From positions 1,736,001-1,800,000 of the forward strand of contig NZ_CP043575.1 in assembly GCF_014076495.1 (NCBI RefSeq): a stretch of DNA of 64,000 nucleotides. The letters run 5' to 3'. Below are positions 38,167 through 47,782 of this stretch, piece after piece (the first letter of the stretch is position 1; every line of letters begins with the position of its first letter). The position numbers and the translations under genes were made by a program. Source of the DNA: Comamonas koreensis. Lineage in GTDB: Bacteria > Pseudomonadota > Gammaproteobacteria > Burkholderiales > Burkholderiaceae_C. Below the pieces are notes generated by a model, which saw nothing but the letters and a program-made list of their open reading frames with translations, did no database searches and was not told the origin of the DNA.

Positions 38167-39150
38167 ATGTTGCGGCCCCAGGAAATCGTATTGGCCGAGC
38201 CGCGCGGCTTTTGTGCGGGCGTGGATCGGGCGATCGAGATCGTCGAGCGTGCGATCGAGAAATTTGGCGCGCCCATCTATGTGCGCCACGAGATTGTGCA
38301 CAACACCTATGTGGTCAACGACCTCAAGGCCAAGGGCGCGATCTTCATCGAAGAGCTCGATGACGTGCCGCCCGGCGCCACCTTGATCTTCTCGGCCCAT
38401 GGCGTGAGCAAGGCCGTGCAGCTGGAGGCCGAGCGCCGAGGCTTTAGCATTTTCGACGCCACCTGCCCGCTGGTGACCAAAGTCCATGTGGAAGTGGCCA
38501 AGCTGGCCAAAGAGGGCTATGAGTTCATCATGATCGGCCACAAGGGCCACCCCGAGGTCGAAGGCACGATGGGCCAGCTGTCCGAAGGCATCCACCTGGT
38601 CGAAGAGGTGGGTGATGTGGCCCATGTCCACCCCAGCCAGACCGACAAACTGGCGGTGGTGACCCAGACCACGTTGAGCGTGGACGATGCCGCCGAGATC
38701 ACGGCTGCCGTCAAGCTGCGCTTTCCGCAGATCCGCGAGCCCAAGCAGCAGGACATTTGCTATGCGACGCAGAACCGCCAGGATGCCGTCAAGGTGATGA
38801 GCAGCCAGGTGGACCTGGTGATCGTCGTGGGCAGCCCCACCAGCTCCAACAGCAACCGCCTGCGCGAGCTGGCCGTCAAGTTGGGCACGCCGGGCTATAT
38901 GGTGGACAACGCTGACGAGCTCCAACCCGAATGGTTTGACGGCATCGCCCGCGTGGGCCTGACGGCAGGCGCCTCGGCCCCCGAGGTGCTGGTCAAGCAG
39001 GTGATCGAGCGCATCAAGGTGCTGGGCGCGACCTCGGTGCGCAAGATGGATGGCATCGAAGAGACCGTGAAGTTCCCGCTGCCCAAGGGCCTGAAAATCG
39101 ATGTCGGCGGGCTGGAGATTTCTGCACGATCTCCGGAGACGGGTCGCTGA
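38167..39150 (+). CDS. ispH: 4-hydroxy-3-methylbut-2-enyl diphosphate reductase
   Basis: Last enzyme of the MEP (non-mevalonate) isoprenoid pathway, giving IPP and DMAPP. The 327-residue protein has the three Cys ligands of its Fe-S cluster at 16 ([10 protein letters not shown]), 100 (DATCPLVTK) and 198 ([12 protein letters not shown]), and the catalytic Glu at 130 ([10 protein letters not shown]). It follows fkpB by two bases, so they form an operon. It shows that isoprenoid synthesis here does not need HMG-CoA reductase, which supports a catabolic role for mvaA. Confidence 0.98.
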   Translation: MLRPQEIVLAEPRGFCAGVDRAIEIVERAIEKFGAPIYVRHEIVHNTYVVNDLKAKGAIFIEELDDVPPGATLIFSAHGVSKAVQLEAERRGFSIFDATCPLVTKVHVEVAKLAKEGYEFIMIGHKGHPEVEGTMGQLSEGIHLVEEVGDVAHVHPSQTDKLAVVTQTTLSVDDAAEITAAVKLRFPQIREPKQQDICYATQNRQDAVKVMSSQVDLVIVVGSPTSSNSNRLRELAVKLGTPGYMVDNADELQPEWFDGIARVGLTAGASAPEVLVKQVIERIKVLGATSVRKMDGIEETVKFPLPKGLKIDVGGLEISARSPETGR

Positions 39151-39263
39151 ACGAGGCCTGGTGGCCTGGCGGCTCGTCCACTCCCGTTGATCGCGGTGGG
39201 CAGTGCCCACCCCCACCCCCTTTCATTGGGCAGGCCTAGGCGCTGCCCCACCCCAAGAGGTAA

Positions 39264-40583
<1,320 letters not shown>

Positions 40584-40606
40584 GCTTTTTAGGCTTTCCC
40601 TCGTCC

Positions 40607-40637
40607 AAAGCCGGTGCAGCAATGCCCCGGCTTTTTT
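40607..40637 (+). terminator. Intrinsic terminator after serS
   Basis: AAAGCCGG (40607-40614) / CCGGCTTT (40627-40634), 12-nt loop, then a run of six T residues (40632-40637). It lies between serS and the convergent GATase gene. Confidence 0.85.
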
Positions 40638-40649
40638 GTGGGTGCCGGC

Positions 40650-41399
40650 TTATGCCAGCGCCAGGCGCGCCTCTCCCCACACCGGCATATAAAACAGGCG
40701 CGGGCGCGGCAGTTGTGCCGTCCAGGCGCTGTAGCTGCGCGCGGCAATCTGGTGCAACTGGCGGATGTGCTGGGGCAATTGCGCCAGGATCTGCGCCCGG
40801 CTTTGCACGGCGGGGCCAGCTGCGCTGCGCAACTCGGGCGCACCTTCATCGCACCAGTCGCGCACGCTTTGCGCGGTGACCTCCAGATGGCCTTGGAAGG
40901 CCCAATGGCGTCCATGCACAAAGCCCTTGTTCAGGCAGTGGCGGCCGTACATGCTGCGGCTTGCGCCTGGCGGAATCTCAAAGCTGTCGTAGTGCCAGTT
41001 GAAGATGGTGGCCTCGGCGGGCAAGTCCATCTGTTCTTGGGCTTGGGGCGTGACCCAGACGCGACCCCAGCCGATGTTGGCGCAGGGGTTGCGCCAGACG
41101 CGCGCGCCCATCGCACGGGCCAGCATCTGCGCGCCAAAGCAGTGGCCGAGCACGGGCACGTCCGCCGCCAGGGCGCTTTGCAACAGGCAGCGCTCCTGCT
41201 CGATCCAGCGCAGCTGCTCATTGGCGCAATGGTTGCTGCCCAGCACAATGATGCCGCGGTAATCACGCGCGCGCATGGCTGCGATGCCCTCGTTGCAGGG
41301 CCTGATCAATGCATAGGGGATGCCGTGCTGCTGCAAATGCGCGAGCAGCACGCCTGGGCCCTGCGAGGTTTCATGCTGGAGGATGGCGACAGGTTTCAT
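40650..41399 (-). CDS. Class I glutamine amidotransferase-like protein
   Basis: A 249-residue stand-alone GATase domain. The nucleophile elbow is GHCFGAQ (Cys87), and His-x-Glu of the triad appears in FQGHLEVTA. The FNWHYDSFEIP segment is typical of GMP synthase-like GATases that deglutamylate small molecules such as gamma-Glu-putrescine. No partner synthase domain is adjacent, so glutaminase coupling is not evident. The ATG at 41399 is used because the longer frame starts with TTG. It is divergent from yghU; the region 41400-41662 is non-coding. Confidence 0.88.
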   Translation of the reverse strand: MKPVAILQHETSQGPGVLLAHLQQHGIPYALIRPCNEGIAAMRARDYRGIIVLGSNHCANEQLRWIEQERCLLQSALAADVPVLGHCFGAQMLARAMGARVWRNPCANIGWGRVWVTPQAQEQMDLPAEATIFNWHYDSFEIPPGASRSMYGRHCLNKGFVHGRHWAFQGHLEVTAQSVRDWCDEGAPELRSAAGPAVQSRAQILAQLPQHIRQLHQIAARSYSAWTAQLPRPRLFYMPVWGEARLALA

Positions 41400-41662
41400 G
41401 GAGGCTGGCTTGCAGGTCAAGCCCTGGGTGGAGAGGCCTCCACTGTAGAAAGCCTGGCATTGAGCGCATATCTAGACTGCGTGGGCTGGCATCAAGATGG
41501 CGTCAAGGGGCCGCAACCTGCGTTGTGGTCTTTTTCGGCACTGCTGCAGCGCGCTGGGCTCCTCTCTATGATCGGCAGCAGGTGGCCTTACCGCACTTGC
41601 GCCCGCACCCCGCCGGGCCGCAGCGGTGGGCCCCAGCCCTACACAGAAAGCTGAGGTAAAGC

Positions 41663-42499
41663 ATGTCGGATCAAGCCTACCAACCGCCCAAGGTCTGGAC
41701 CTGGGACAAAGGCAATGGGAGCGCATTCGCCCATATCAACCGCCCCGAAGCGGGCGCCACGCATGACAAGCTGCTGCCGGTGGGCAAGCACCCCTTGCAG
41801 CTGTATTCGCTGGGCACGCCCAATGGCGTCAAGGTGACGATCATGCTCGAAGAGCTGCTGGAGCTGGGCATTGCCGAGGCCGAGTACGACGCCTGGCTGA
41901 TCAATATCGGCGAAGGCGACCAATTTGGCAGCGGCTTTGTCGAGGTCAACCCCAACTCCAAGATCCCCGCGCTGCTCGACCGCAGCGGCAGCACGCCTGT
42001 ACGCGTGTTCGAGTCGGGCTCCATCCTGCTGCACCTGGCCGAGAAGTTTGGCCAGTTCCTGCCCAAGGAGGGCGCAGCCCGCACCGAGGTGCTGAACTGG
42101 CTGTTCTGGCAGGTGGGCAGTGCGGCCTTTCTGGGCGGCGGCTTTGGCCACTTCTATGCCTATGCGCCAGAGAAGATGGCCTACCCGATCAACCGCTATG
42201 CGATGGAGGTCAAGCGCCAGCTCGATGTGCTCAACCGCCAACTGGCCGAGCAGCGCTTTATTGCTGGGCAGGATTACAGCATTGCCGACATGGCCGCCTG
42301 GCCCTGGTATGGCGCGCTGCTGAACAACGAGGTCTACAACGCGGCCGAGTTCCTGGATGTCGAGTCCTACCAGCATGTGCGCCGCTGGACCGATGAGATC
42401 GCGCAGCGCCCTGCGGTGCAACGCGGCCAGCGGGTCAACAAGGTGCGCGGTAGCTCGCCGATGCCCGAGCGGCACAGCGCAGCGGACTTTCTGCGCTGA
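41663..42499 (+). CDS. yghU: Glutathione-dependent disulfide-bond oxidoreductase YghU
   Basis: A 278-residue glutathione S-transferase-fold (Nu-class) protein. The thioredoxin-like N-domain contains YSLGTPNGVKVTIMLEELL, VNPNSKIPALLD and FESGSILLHLAEKF (glutathione contacts). The C-terminal helical domain has QDYSIADMAAWPW. Nu-class proteins show disulfide-bond reductase activity with two bound glutathiones. The start has GAGG 7 nt upstream. It converges with the L7/L12-like gene. Confidence 0.94.
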   Translation: MSDQAYQPPKVWTWDKGNGSAFAHINRPEAGATHDKLLPVGKHPLQLYSLGTPNGVKVTIMLEELLELGIAEAEYDAWLINIGEGDQFGSGFVEVNPNSKIPALLDRSGSTPVRVFESGSILLHLAEKFGQFLPKEGAARTEVLNWLFWQVGSAAFLGGGFGHFYAYAPEKMAYPINRYAMEVKRQLDVLNRQLAEQRFIAGQDYSIADMAAWPWYGALLNNEVYNAAEFLDVESYQHVRRWTDEIAQRPAVQRGQRVNKVRGSSPMPERHSAADFLR

Positions 42500-42524
42500 T
42501 TCAGAAGCTGGCGTGCTGGGCCGA

Positions 42525-43088
42525 TCAGGCGCGCCAGAAGTACCAGCCCGCCAGCACCAGGGCCAGCACCACCACGAATACGGCCGTCCAGGCGCCCGAG
42601 CTTTGCACCCGGCCGGGTTCATGGCCGGGGGCCATCCAGGCTGCGGTACCTGCGGGCGCGGGCGCTGGGTGGCTGGGGGTGTGGGGCAAATGGGCCTCGA
42701 CCAGCCATTGCTGCGGGTCGCCCGATTCAATGCGGTCCTTGGCGTCCTTCAAGCCGATGCCGGTCGCATCCCGCAGCAGCTTGATGGCGACGATCTTGTC
42801 GCCCCGGGCCAATGCCGTCTCGATGGCAGTTCGCAGCGCGGCACCCTCGCGTGGCGGCTCATGGCCGTCGCCGCCATCCAGCTGTGATTCCAGCGCATGC
42901 TTGGCTTCTGCCAGGCCCATGCCGGTTTCTTCGCGCAGGCGCTTGATGGCGGCAATCTTGTCGTTATTGCGCCAAAGCGACGCGATATGGGCAGGGATGG
43001 GAGCGGACATGGGCAAGGCTGCGGATGGTGGAGCAGCAGCCTTTGTACCCCGTTTGCGCGGCTGCGGCCATAGGACGGAGGCTGACAT
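42525..43088 (-). CDS. Membrane-anchored protein with two L7/L12 C-terminal-like domains
   Basis: A 187-residue protein. Two copies of the L7/L12 C-terminal domain fold are seen at about residues 37-70 (DKIAAIKRLREETGMGLAEA) and 88-122 (DKIVAIKLLRDATGIGLKDA), each with the K-IR-TG-GL-EA pattern. A Pro/Ala linker leads to one C-terminal transmembrane helix (about 167-184). The ATG at 43088 is chosen because AGGAGG is 5 nt upstream; an inner ATG at 43010 lacks one. It lies 22 bp after the beta-hydroxyacid dehydrogenase gene, on the same strand. It is not a ribosomal protein gene; function is unknown. Confidence 0.8.
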   Translation of the reverse strand: MSASVLWPQPRKRGTKAAAPPSAALPMSAPIPAHIASLWRNNDKIAAIKRLREETGMGLAEAKHALESQLDGGDGHEPPREGAALRTAIETALARGDKIVAIKLLRDATGIGLKDAKDRIESGDPQQWLVEAHLPHTPSHPAPAPAGTAAWMAPGHEPGRVQSSGAWTAVFVVVLALVLAGWYFWRA

Positions 43089-43110
43089 TACCGCCTCCTG
43101 GGTGGGCGCC

Positions 43111-44025
43111 TTAGCCCGGTGTCCATCCCTTGGGTACGCGCGGCTTGTCAATGCCGGCCAGGCCGCAGAGCACATCGGCCATGCCTGAAAAATCGAGACC
43201 GCCATGCTGGCTGGCGCGGGCCAGGCTGTAGGACTCGTGCACGGCCGCGGCCACCGGCATGGGCACCTTGCTGGCATGGGCGGCAGCGACGACCAGCGAC
43301 ATGTCCTTGTGGGCCAGGTCGATCGTGAAGCCCGGCGTGGTGTCACCCTGCAGCACCTTGTTGGCAAAGTTCATGCGCAGCTGGCCATTGGTGGCCGAGG
43401 TGCCCAGCAGCACCTGCAAGGTCTTGGTGATATCGAGGCCAAAGCGCTGCGACAGCGCCAACGCCTCGGCATTCACCTGGGTCAGGGTGACAGCCAGGTA
43501 GTTGTTGACCAGCTTGGTGCGCCCGCCCGTGCCCACCGGGCCGCAGTGGTGCGTGGTGGTGCCCATGGCGTCGAGCAAGGGCTGCACGCGGGCCAGATCG
43601 GCGTCGCTCGCGCCCACCATGAAGAGCGACTCGCCCCGGTCGGCATGCTCGGCCAGGCGGCCCACGGGCGCATCCACCATCGTCAGGCCCTTGGCAGCGG
43701 CCTGCTGGGCCAGCCGGTCGGTCGCTAGCGGGTCGATGGTGCTCATGTCCATCAGAATGCTGCCGGGCTGGGCATGCGCAAAGATGCCGCCATCGCCCAG
43801 CGCCGTCTGTTCCACCTCCACCGACGAGGGCAGCATGGTGACGATGATGCTGCAGTCGCGGGCCAGCTCGGCCACGCCGGCGCTTTGCGCGCCCATCGCG
43901 ACCAGGTCCTTGACCGCTGTCGGGTTCAGGTCATGCACAACCAGTGCAAAACCCTTTTTGACGAGGTTGGCGGCCATGGGCTTGCCCATGCGGCCCAGGC
44001 CGATAAAACCGATCTTGTCTGCCAT
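43111..44025 (-). CDS. Beta-hydroxyacid dehydrogenase family protein (2-hydroxy-3-oxopropionate reductase-like)
   Basis: A 304-residue NAD(P)-dependent oxidoreductase, paralogous to the one at 3576-4466. Rossmann motif GLGRMGKPMAANLV, substrate signature DAPVGRLAEHADRGESLFMVG, and the catalytic Lys motif KLVNNYLA (the canonical KxxNN form, unlike the paralogue). The ATG at 44025 has AGGAG 7 nt upstream. A LysR gene ends its reading frame 70 bp upstream on the same strand. Likely substrates are small hydroxyacids such as tartronate semialdehyde or 3-hydroxyisobutyrate; unproven. Confidence 0.9.
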   Translation of the reverse strand: MADKIGFIGLGRMGKPMAANLVKKGFALVVHDLNPTAVKDLVAMGAQSAGVAELARDCSIIVTMLPSSVEVEQTALGDGGIFAHAQPGSILMDMSTIDPLATDRLAQQAAAKGLTMVDAPVGRLAEHADRGESLFMVGASDADLARVQPLLDAMGTTTHHCGPVGTGGRTKLVNNYLAVTLTQVNAEALALSQRFGLDITKTLQVLLGTSATNGQLRMNFANKVLQGDTTPGFTIDLAHKDMSLVVAAAHASKVPMPVAAAVHESYSLARASQHGGLDFSGMADVLCGLAGIDKPRVPKGWTPG

Positions 44026-44095
44026 GCATGTCTCCTTGTTGGTATGCAGCCATGATGGCAGGCGTGAGGTGCTGCCCCCTGTCAAACACAGGACA

Positions 44096-44989
44096 TCAGC
44101 GGGGTAGTGCAAAAGCGGCCAGCACCTCCAGCACTGCAGCGGCTGCCGGGTTGTGGCTGCCATCGCGGCGGTGGGCCACGGCCATGGGGCGCATCAGCCG
44201 GGGCCAGAGCTGGCGCACCTGCACGCCAGGCAGGTGCAGCTGGTCTTCCACCTCTTCGAGCGGCAGGATCACCGCACTTTGGCTGGCCGCTGCCAGGCTT
44301 TTGAGGGCGCCGGGGTAGCTGAGCGTGAGAAATGGCCGGGGGTGGTGGCCTGCCTGGCCGAACCAGCCGGCAATCAGCCCATGCATTTGCGTGGCCGGCG
44401 CAAACGAGGCCCAGCGCTTGTCCGCCAACCAGTCCGGCGTCACCCGCTTGGGCGCCTTCCAGGCCGCGGGCAGCAGCACCACCATCGGGTCATTGCGCCA
44501 GGGCGTGAGCACAATCTCGGCGCTGCTGGGCTGGGGGCTGGCCACAATCGCCACATCGAGCGATCCCGCGCGCAGGCGCTGCATCGCATCGGCCGAGCCC
44601 ACCGCTTCGAGCTTGACCTCGACGCCCGGGCTGCGCTGGCTGAGTTGCTCGAGCATCATCGGCAAGAGGCGTGTGCTTACCCCTGCCGAGACGCCCACCT
44701 TGACCAGGCCTTCGCGGCCACTGGCGCGGCGCTGCACCAGGTCGATCAGCTCATCGCTGGCGTCGAGCAGTTGGCGGCCCTGGGCCACCAGCACTTCGCC
44801 CGCTGCCGTAAGCACCGCCTGGCGCCGGCCGCGCAGCAGCAGGGCCGTGTCCATGCGCGCCTCCAGCTCCTTGATATGCAGGCTGATCGCCGGTGGCGAC
44901 AGGTGCAGCGCTTGCGCGGCTGCGGCAAAGGTGCCCAGGTCGGCGATGGCGACCAGGGTTTGCACCTGGTCGAGGTTGAGGTTTCGCAT
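44096..44989 (-). CDS. LysR-family transcriptional regulator
   Basis: A 297-residue LysR regulator: helix-turn-helix with LGTFAAAAQALHLSPPAISLHIKELEARM, then a typical effector domain beginning LVKVGVSAGVSTRLLP. It sits upstream of the hydroxyacid dehydrogenase gene in the same direction, so it may be co-transcribed with it. It is divergent from a short possible ORF at 45062-45232, leaving 72 bp between the two start codons. Confidence 0.9.
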   Translation of the reverse strand: MRNLNLDQVQTLVAIADLGTFAAAAQALHLSPPAISLHIKELEARMDTALLLRGRRQAVLTAAGEVLVAQGRQLLDASDELIDLVQRRASGREGLVKVGVSAGVSTRLLPMMLEQLSQRSPGVEVKLEAVGSADAMQRLRAGSLDVAIVASPQPSSAEIVLTPWRNDPMVVLLPAAWKAPKRVTPDWLADKRWASFAPATQMHGLIAGWFGQAGHHPRPFLTLSYPGALKSLAAASQSAVILPLEEVEDQLHLPGVQVRQLWPRLMRPMAVAHRRDGSHNPAAAAVLEVLAAFALPR

Positions 44990-45061
44990 CAGTTTTTCTG
45001 AAGTGAATGCATAGGAAATTCAACTTTACAGAAGTCTGGCCGGCGCCGAGCATCGGTGTCC

Positions 45062-45232
45062 ATGCAAAACCCTCGACCACTCCCCGATTCCAGGCTCCAG
45101 CAGCCGCCACCTATAGCTGCCCAGCTGCCGCTCGGCTGGCTGGCCAGGCGCTGGCGCCGCTGGCTGGATCTGTGCCAGCGCGCCGAGCAGCGCATCAGCG
45201 AGAACTTCCGGGTACCACCAGGTGGTGGCTAA
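45062..45232 (+). CDS. Possible 56-residue basic small protein
   Basis: An open frame of 57 codons from ATG 45062 to TAA, giving a peptide with a Pro-rich first third and a Trp/Arg-rich segment (GWLARRWRRWLDLCQRAEQR) that could form an amphipathic helix, somewhat like DUF1127 proteins. No clear Shine-Dalgarno is seen. It is divergent from the LysR gene and its stop overlaps the convergent ABC-F stop by a few bases. It fills a gap that otherwise holds no gene. Confidence 0.4.
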   Translation: MQNPRPLPDSRLQQPPPIAAQLPLGWLARRWRRWLDLCQRAEQRISENFRVPPGGG

Positions 45233-46875
45233 ATGGGTGCATCGTTTCTCCATGGCGCCATCTGCCAGCGGTCGCTATCGAGCGCCAGCTGGTGCGTCAG
45301 CGCCAGCGCATCAAGCAGCGCCTCATCGTGCGAGACAACAACCAGGCAGCCCGGGTAGCTGCGCAGCATGTCCTCCAGCGCTTGCAGTGCGGACAGGTCC
45401 AGGTGATTGTCCGGTTCGTCCAGCAGCAGGAGCTGCGCGGGCGCATCGCGGTACAGCGCGCAGGCCATCGCAGCTTTGAGCCGTTCGCCACCGCTCAGCT
45501 GGCCGCTGGGCTGCAGAATGCAGCGCGCATCGAGCCCCAGCTGCGCCAGGCGCATGCGCAGCACGCCTTCCGGTGTCTGGCAGTTGCTTTGCTGCAGCTG
45601 GGCGAGCAGGCTTTGCGCCGGGTCCAGCCCGCTTTGCTGCTGGTCCAGCATGGCCCAGGGCACATGCACTTGCCGCTGTCCGGCGCTGGGGGCCAACTGG
45701 CCGGCGAGGATCTGCAGCAGGCTGCTTTTGCCGCTGCCATTGGGCCCTGTGATGGCCAGGCGCTGGCCCGCGCGCAGCTGCAGGTTCAGGGGCTGCGCGC
45801 CGGGCAGGCGCGGTGACTGCAGCGCCTGCAGCTCGGCAACGATGGCATCGCTGCTGCGGCACCGATCAAAGGCCTCGGGCGGCAGCTGCCAGTGGATGGG
45901 GCCGGCCTGCCAGTCGATGGCCTGGGCCGCTTCGCTGACGCGGGCGTTCAGCGCCTCGCGGGCAGTGGCATGCTGGGTCAGCAGTTTGCCTGACGATGCC
46001 TGGGCGCGCTGCTTGGCGCCGCCCAGCAGGATCTTGGCCTGGTTGGCTTGCTTGCCCTCTTTTGCGCCTCTGGCCTGCCTTCGCTCCTGCCGCTCTTGCT
46101 GCGCGCGCAGCGCCTGCTCGCCGCGTTTGCGCTCCTGCTTGCTGCGGGCCAGCGCATCCGCCGCCAGTTGCGTGCGCTGCTGCTGGGCCTGCTGGTGGCC
46201 GCCAAAGGAGCCGCTGTACAGCTGCAGTCCCTGGCTGCTCAGCTCGGCAATCGTCTCCATCTGCGCGAGCAGGCGCCGGTCATGGCTGATCAGCAGCAGG
46301 CCGCCGGGCCAATGCCGCAGGCGCTGCGCCAGTGCGGCGCGGCCCGCGGCATCGAGGTGGTTGCTGGGCTCGTCCAGAATCAGAAAATCGGCCTGGGCCC
46401 GTTGCGCGCCCAAGAGCGCCAAGCGCATCGCCTGGCCGCCGCTCAATGCGCTGGCCGGGGTCTCTGCGGGCAGCGCGGGCAAGCCGCTGTCTTGCAGCAG
46501 GGTCTGGAACTGCTGGCGCAGATCCCAGCGCTCGGCCACCAGGGCAAAGTCCTGCGGGTCGCTGCTGCCTTGCTCGATGCGCTGCAAGGCCGCCAGTGCA
46601 GGCGCCAGCCCAGCCAGCGCGGCAATGCTCTGGCCGGGGTGCTGCACCAGCAGGTTCTGCGCCAGGTAGTGGATGCGGCCTGCGCGGCTGATGCGGCCAC
46701 GCGTCGCCTCGAGCTCGCCGGCCAGCAGCCGTGCCAGCACCGTTTTGCCCACGCCATTGCGGCCGACCAGCGCGGTGTGCTGGCGGTCAAAACGGGCGTG
46801 GAGATCGGAGAAAAGCGGCCGGCCTTGCGGCAGCGAATAGGAGACGCCATGCAGCGCCAAATGTGTGTCTGTCAT
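45229..46875 (-). CDS. ABC-F family ATPase
   Basis: A 548-residue soluble protein with two ATP-binding cassettes and no membrane domain. The first cassette has Walker A GRNGVGKT and signature ALSGGQAMRLAL; the second has Walker A GPNGSGKSS and signature LSGGERLKAAM, with Walker B segments ending LILDEPSNHLD and LLLDEPDNHLD. A basic, Gln/Arg-rich linker (about 210-275, ERKRGEQALRAQQERQERR) joins them. ABC-F proteins act on ribosomes as translation factors or antibiotic-resistance proteins. This one resembles the Uup/YheS-like housekeeping type more than resistance types, but that is a guess. Confidence 0.9.
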   Translation of the reverse strand: MTDTHLALHGVSYSLPQGRPLFSDLHARFDRQHTALVGRNGVGKTVLARLLAGELEATRGRISRAGRIHYLAQNLLVQHPGQSIAALAGLAPALAALQRIEQGSSDPQDFALVAERWDLRQQFQTLLQDSGLPALPAETPASALSGGQAMRLALLGAQRAQADFLILDEPSNHLDAAGRAALAQRLRHWPGGLLLISHDRRLLAQMETIAELSSQGLQLYSGSFGGHQQAQQQRTQLAADALARSKQERKRGEQALRAQQERQERRQARGAKEGKQANQAKILLGGAKQRAQASSGKLLTQHATAREALNARVSEAAQAIDWQAGPIHWQLPPEAFDRCRSSDAIVAELQALQSPRLPGAQPLNLQLRAGQRLAITGPNGSGKSSLLQILAGQLAPSAGQRQVHVPWAMLDQQQSGLDPAQSLLAQLQQSNCQTPEGVLRMRLAQLGLDARCILQPSGQLSGGERLKAAMACALYRDAPAQLLLLDEPDNHLDLSALQALEDMLRSYPGCLVVVSHDEALLDALALTHQLALDSDRWQMAPWRNDAPI

Positions 46876-47101
46876 ACCCGTGCGATGTCATCGATGCCGA
46901 ACATCCCCGCGCCATGGCTGGTGAGCCTGCAGCCTTGGCGCCCGTTAGACAGGGCAGCCGCTGCCATCAAGGGGCGGGACGTGGGGCCGTCAACAAGACG
47001 GCAGCATCAATGGCGCATGGGTAGAAGACCTCGCACAGGTAAAGAAGCGGCCCATTGTAGGCCGCATGCCGCAGCGGTCAAGGCTGCGGTTTTGCAGACC
47101 C

Positions 47102-47710
47102 TCAGCCCATCATGGATGCAAACGCTTGCTGGTACTGCTGCAGCTTGTGCGGGTAGTGGGCGGCACCGGTGTCAAACACCCAGTGCCCGATCGCAGGCGC
47201 GGGCGCCAGCCCCAGGCTGTGCAGCTGGTGCAGCGCATCGAGCTGGGTCTTGAAGCCATGCAGCATGGGGCCGTTGACGTCTTCATCGGAGTGGATGCCG
47301 GTGTCCAGAATGCTGGGCGCGATCGCAATGCTGCGGGCATTGCGCAACTGGCCGACGCGCAGTGCGCAGGCCACGGCCGCTGCGCTGGTCGCCGGGCTCC
47401 AGTCTTCGGGGTGGCCCATGCCGATGACCAAGATGGCAGCGGCTTGCGCGGCGCCCGCAGGCGGGGTGATGAGCAGCGTCTCGAGCGGCTGGGCGCGGAA
47501 GGCGCCATCGCGCCGGGCCTGGGCCAGCTGGCCGCCCAGGGCGGCATCGAGGTTGGCCAGGCCGCCTGCCAGGGGCTGGTGGTCCACTTCATGCGTGAAC
47601 ATGCAGGCGCAGGAGAGGTCGACCTGCGCCCCGGTGGCGTCCACCGTGACAAGTTCTATCTTTACGCCACGGTACTGGCCGATCTCGCCACGTTCTACTG
47701 CTGCTGCCAT
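47102..47710 (-). CDS. Stand-alone M17 aminopeptidase N-terminal-like domain protein
   Basis: A 202-residue protein resembling the N-terminal macro-like domain of leucyl aminopeptidase (M17): HQPLAGGLANLDAALGGQL, AQPLETLLITPPAG and ILVIGMGHPEDW. The catalytic M17 domain with its metal-binding NTDAEGRL motif is absent, and the length matches the N-domain alone. The ATG at 47710 has AGGAG 10 nt upstream. It lies 72 bp downstream of a LysR gene in the same direction. Function is unknown; in PepA this domain takes part in DNA binding and hexamer assembly. Confidence 0.75.
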   Translation of the reverse strand: MAAAVERGEIGQYRGVKIELVTVDATGAQVDLSCACMFTHEVDHQPLAGGLANLDAALGGQLAQARRDGAFRAQPLETLLITPPAGAAQAAAILVIGMGHPEDWSPATSAAAVACALRVGQLRNARSIAIAPSILDTGIHSDEDVNGPMLHGFKTQLDALHQLHSLGLAPAPAIGHWVFDTGAAHYPHKLQQYQQAFASMMG

Positions 47711-47782
47711 GCTGGGGTCTCCTGTCAAGCGGGGTTGCACTGCGGCCCGGTGCCGCAGGCGTGATCGATCGTACCCAGCTCC

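Noticed and set aside
47069..47093. Terminator-like hairpin CCGCAGC/GCTGCGG followed by four T residues
   Set aside because: The T-tract is on the plus strand where no plus-strand gene precedes it, and the minus-strand gene it would serve has no T-run there.
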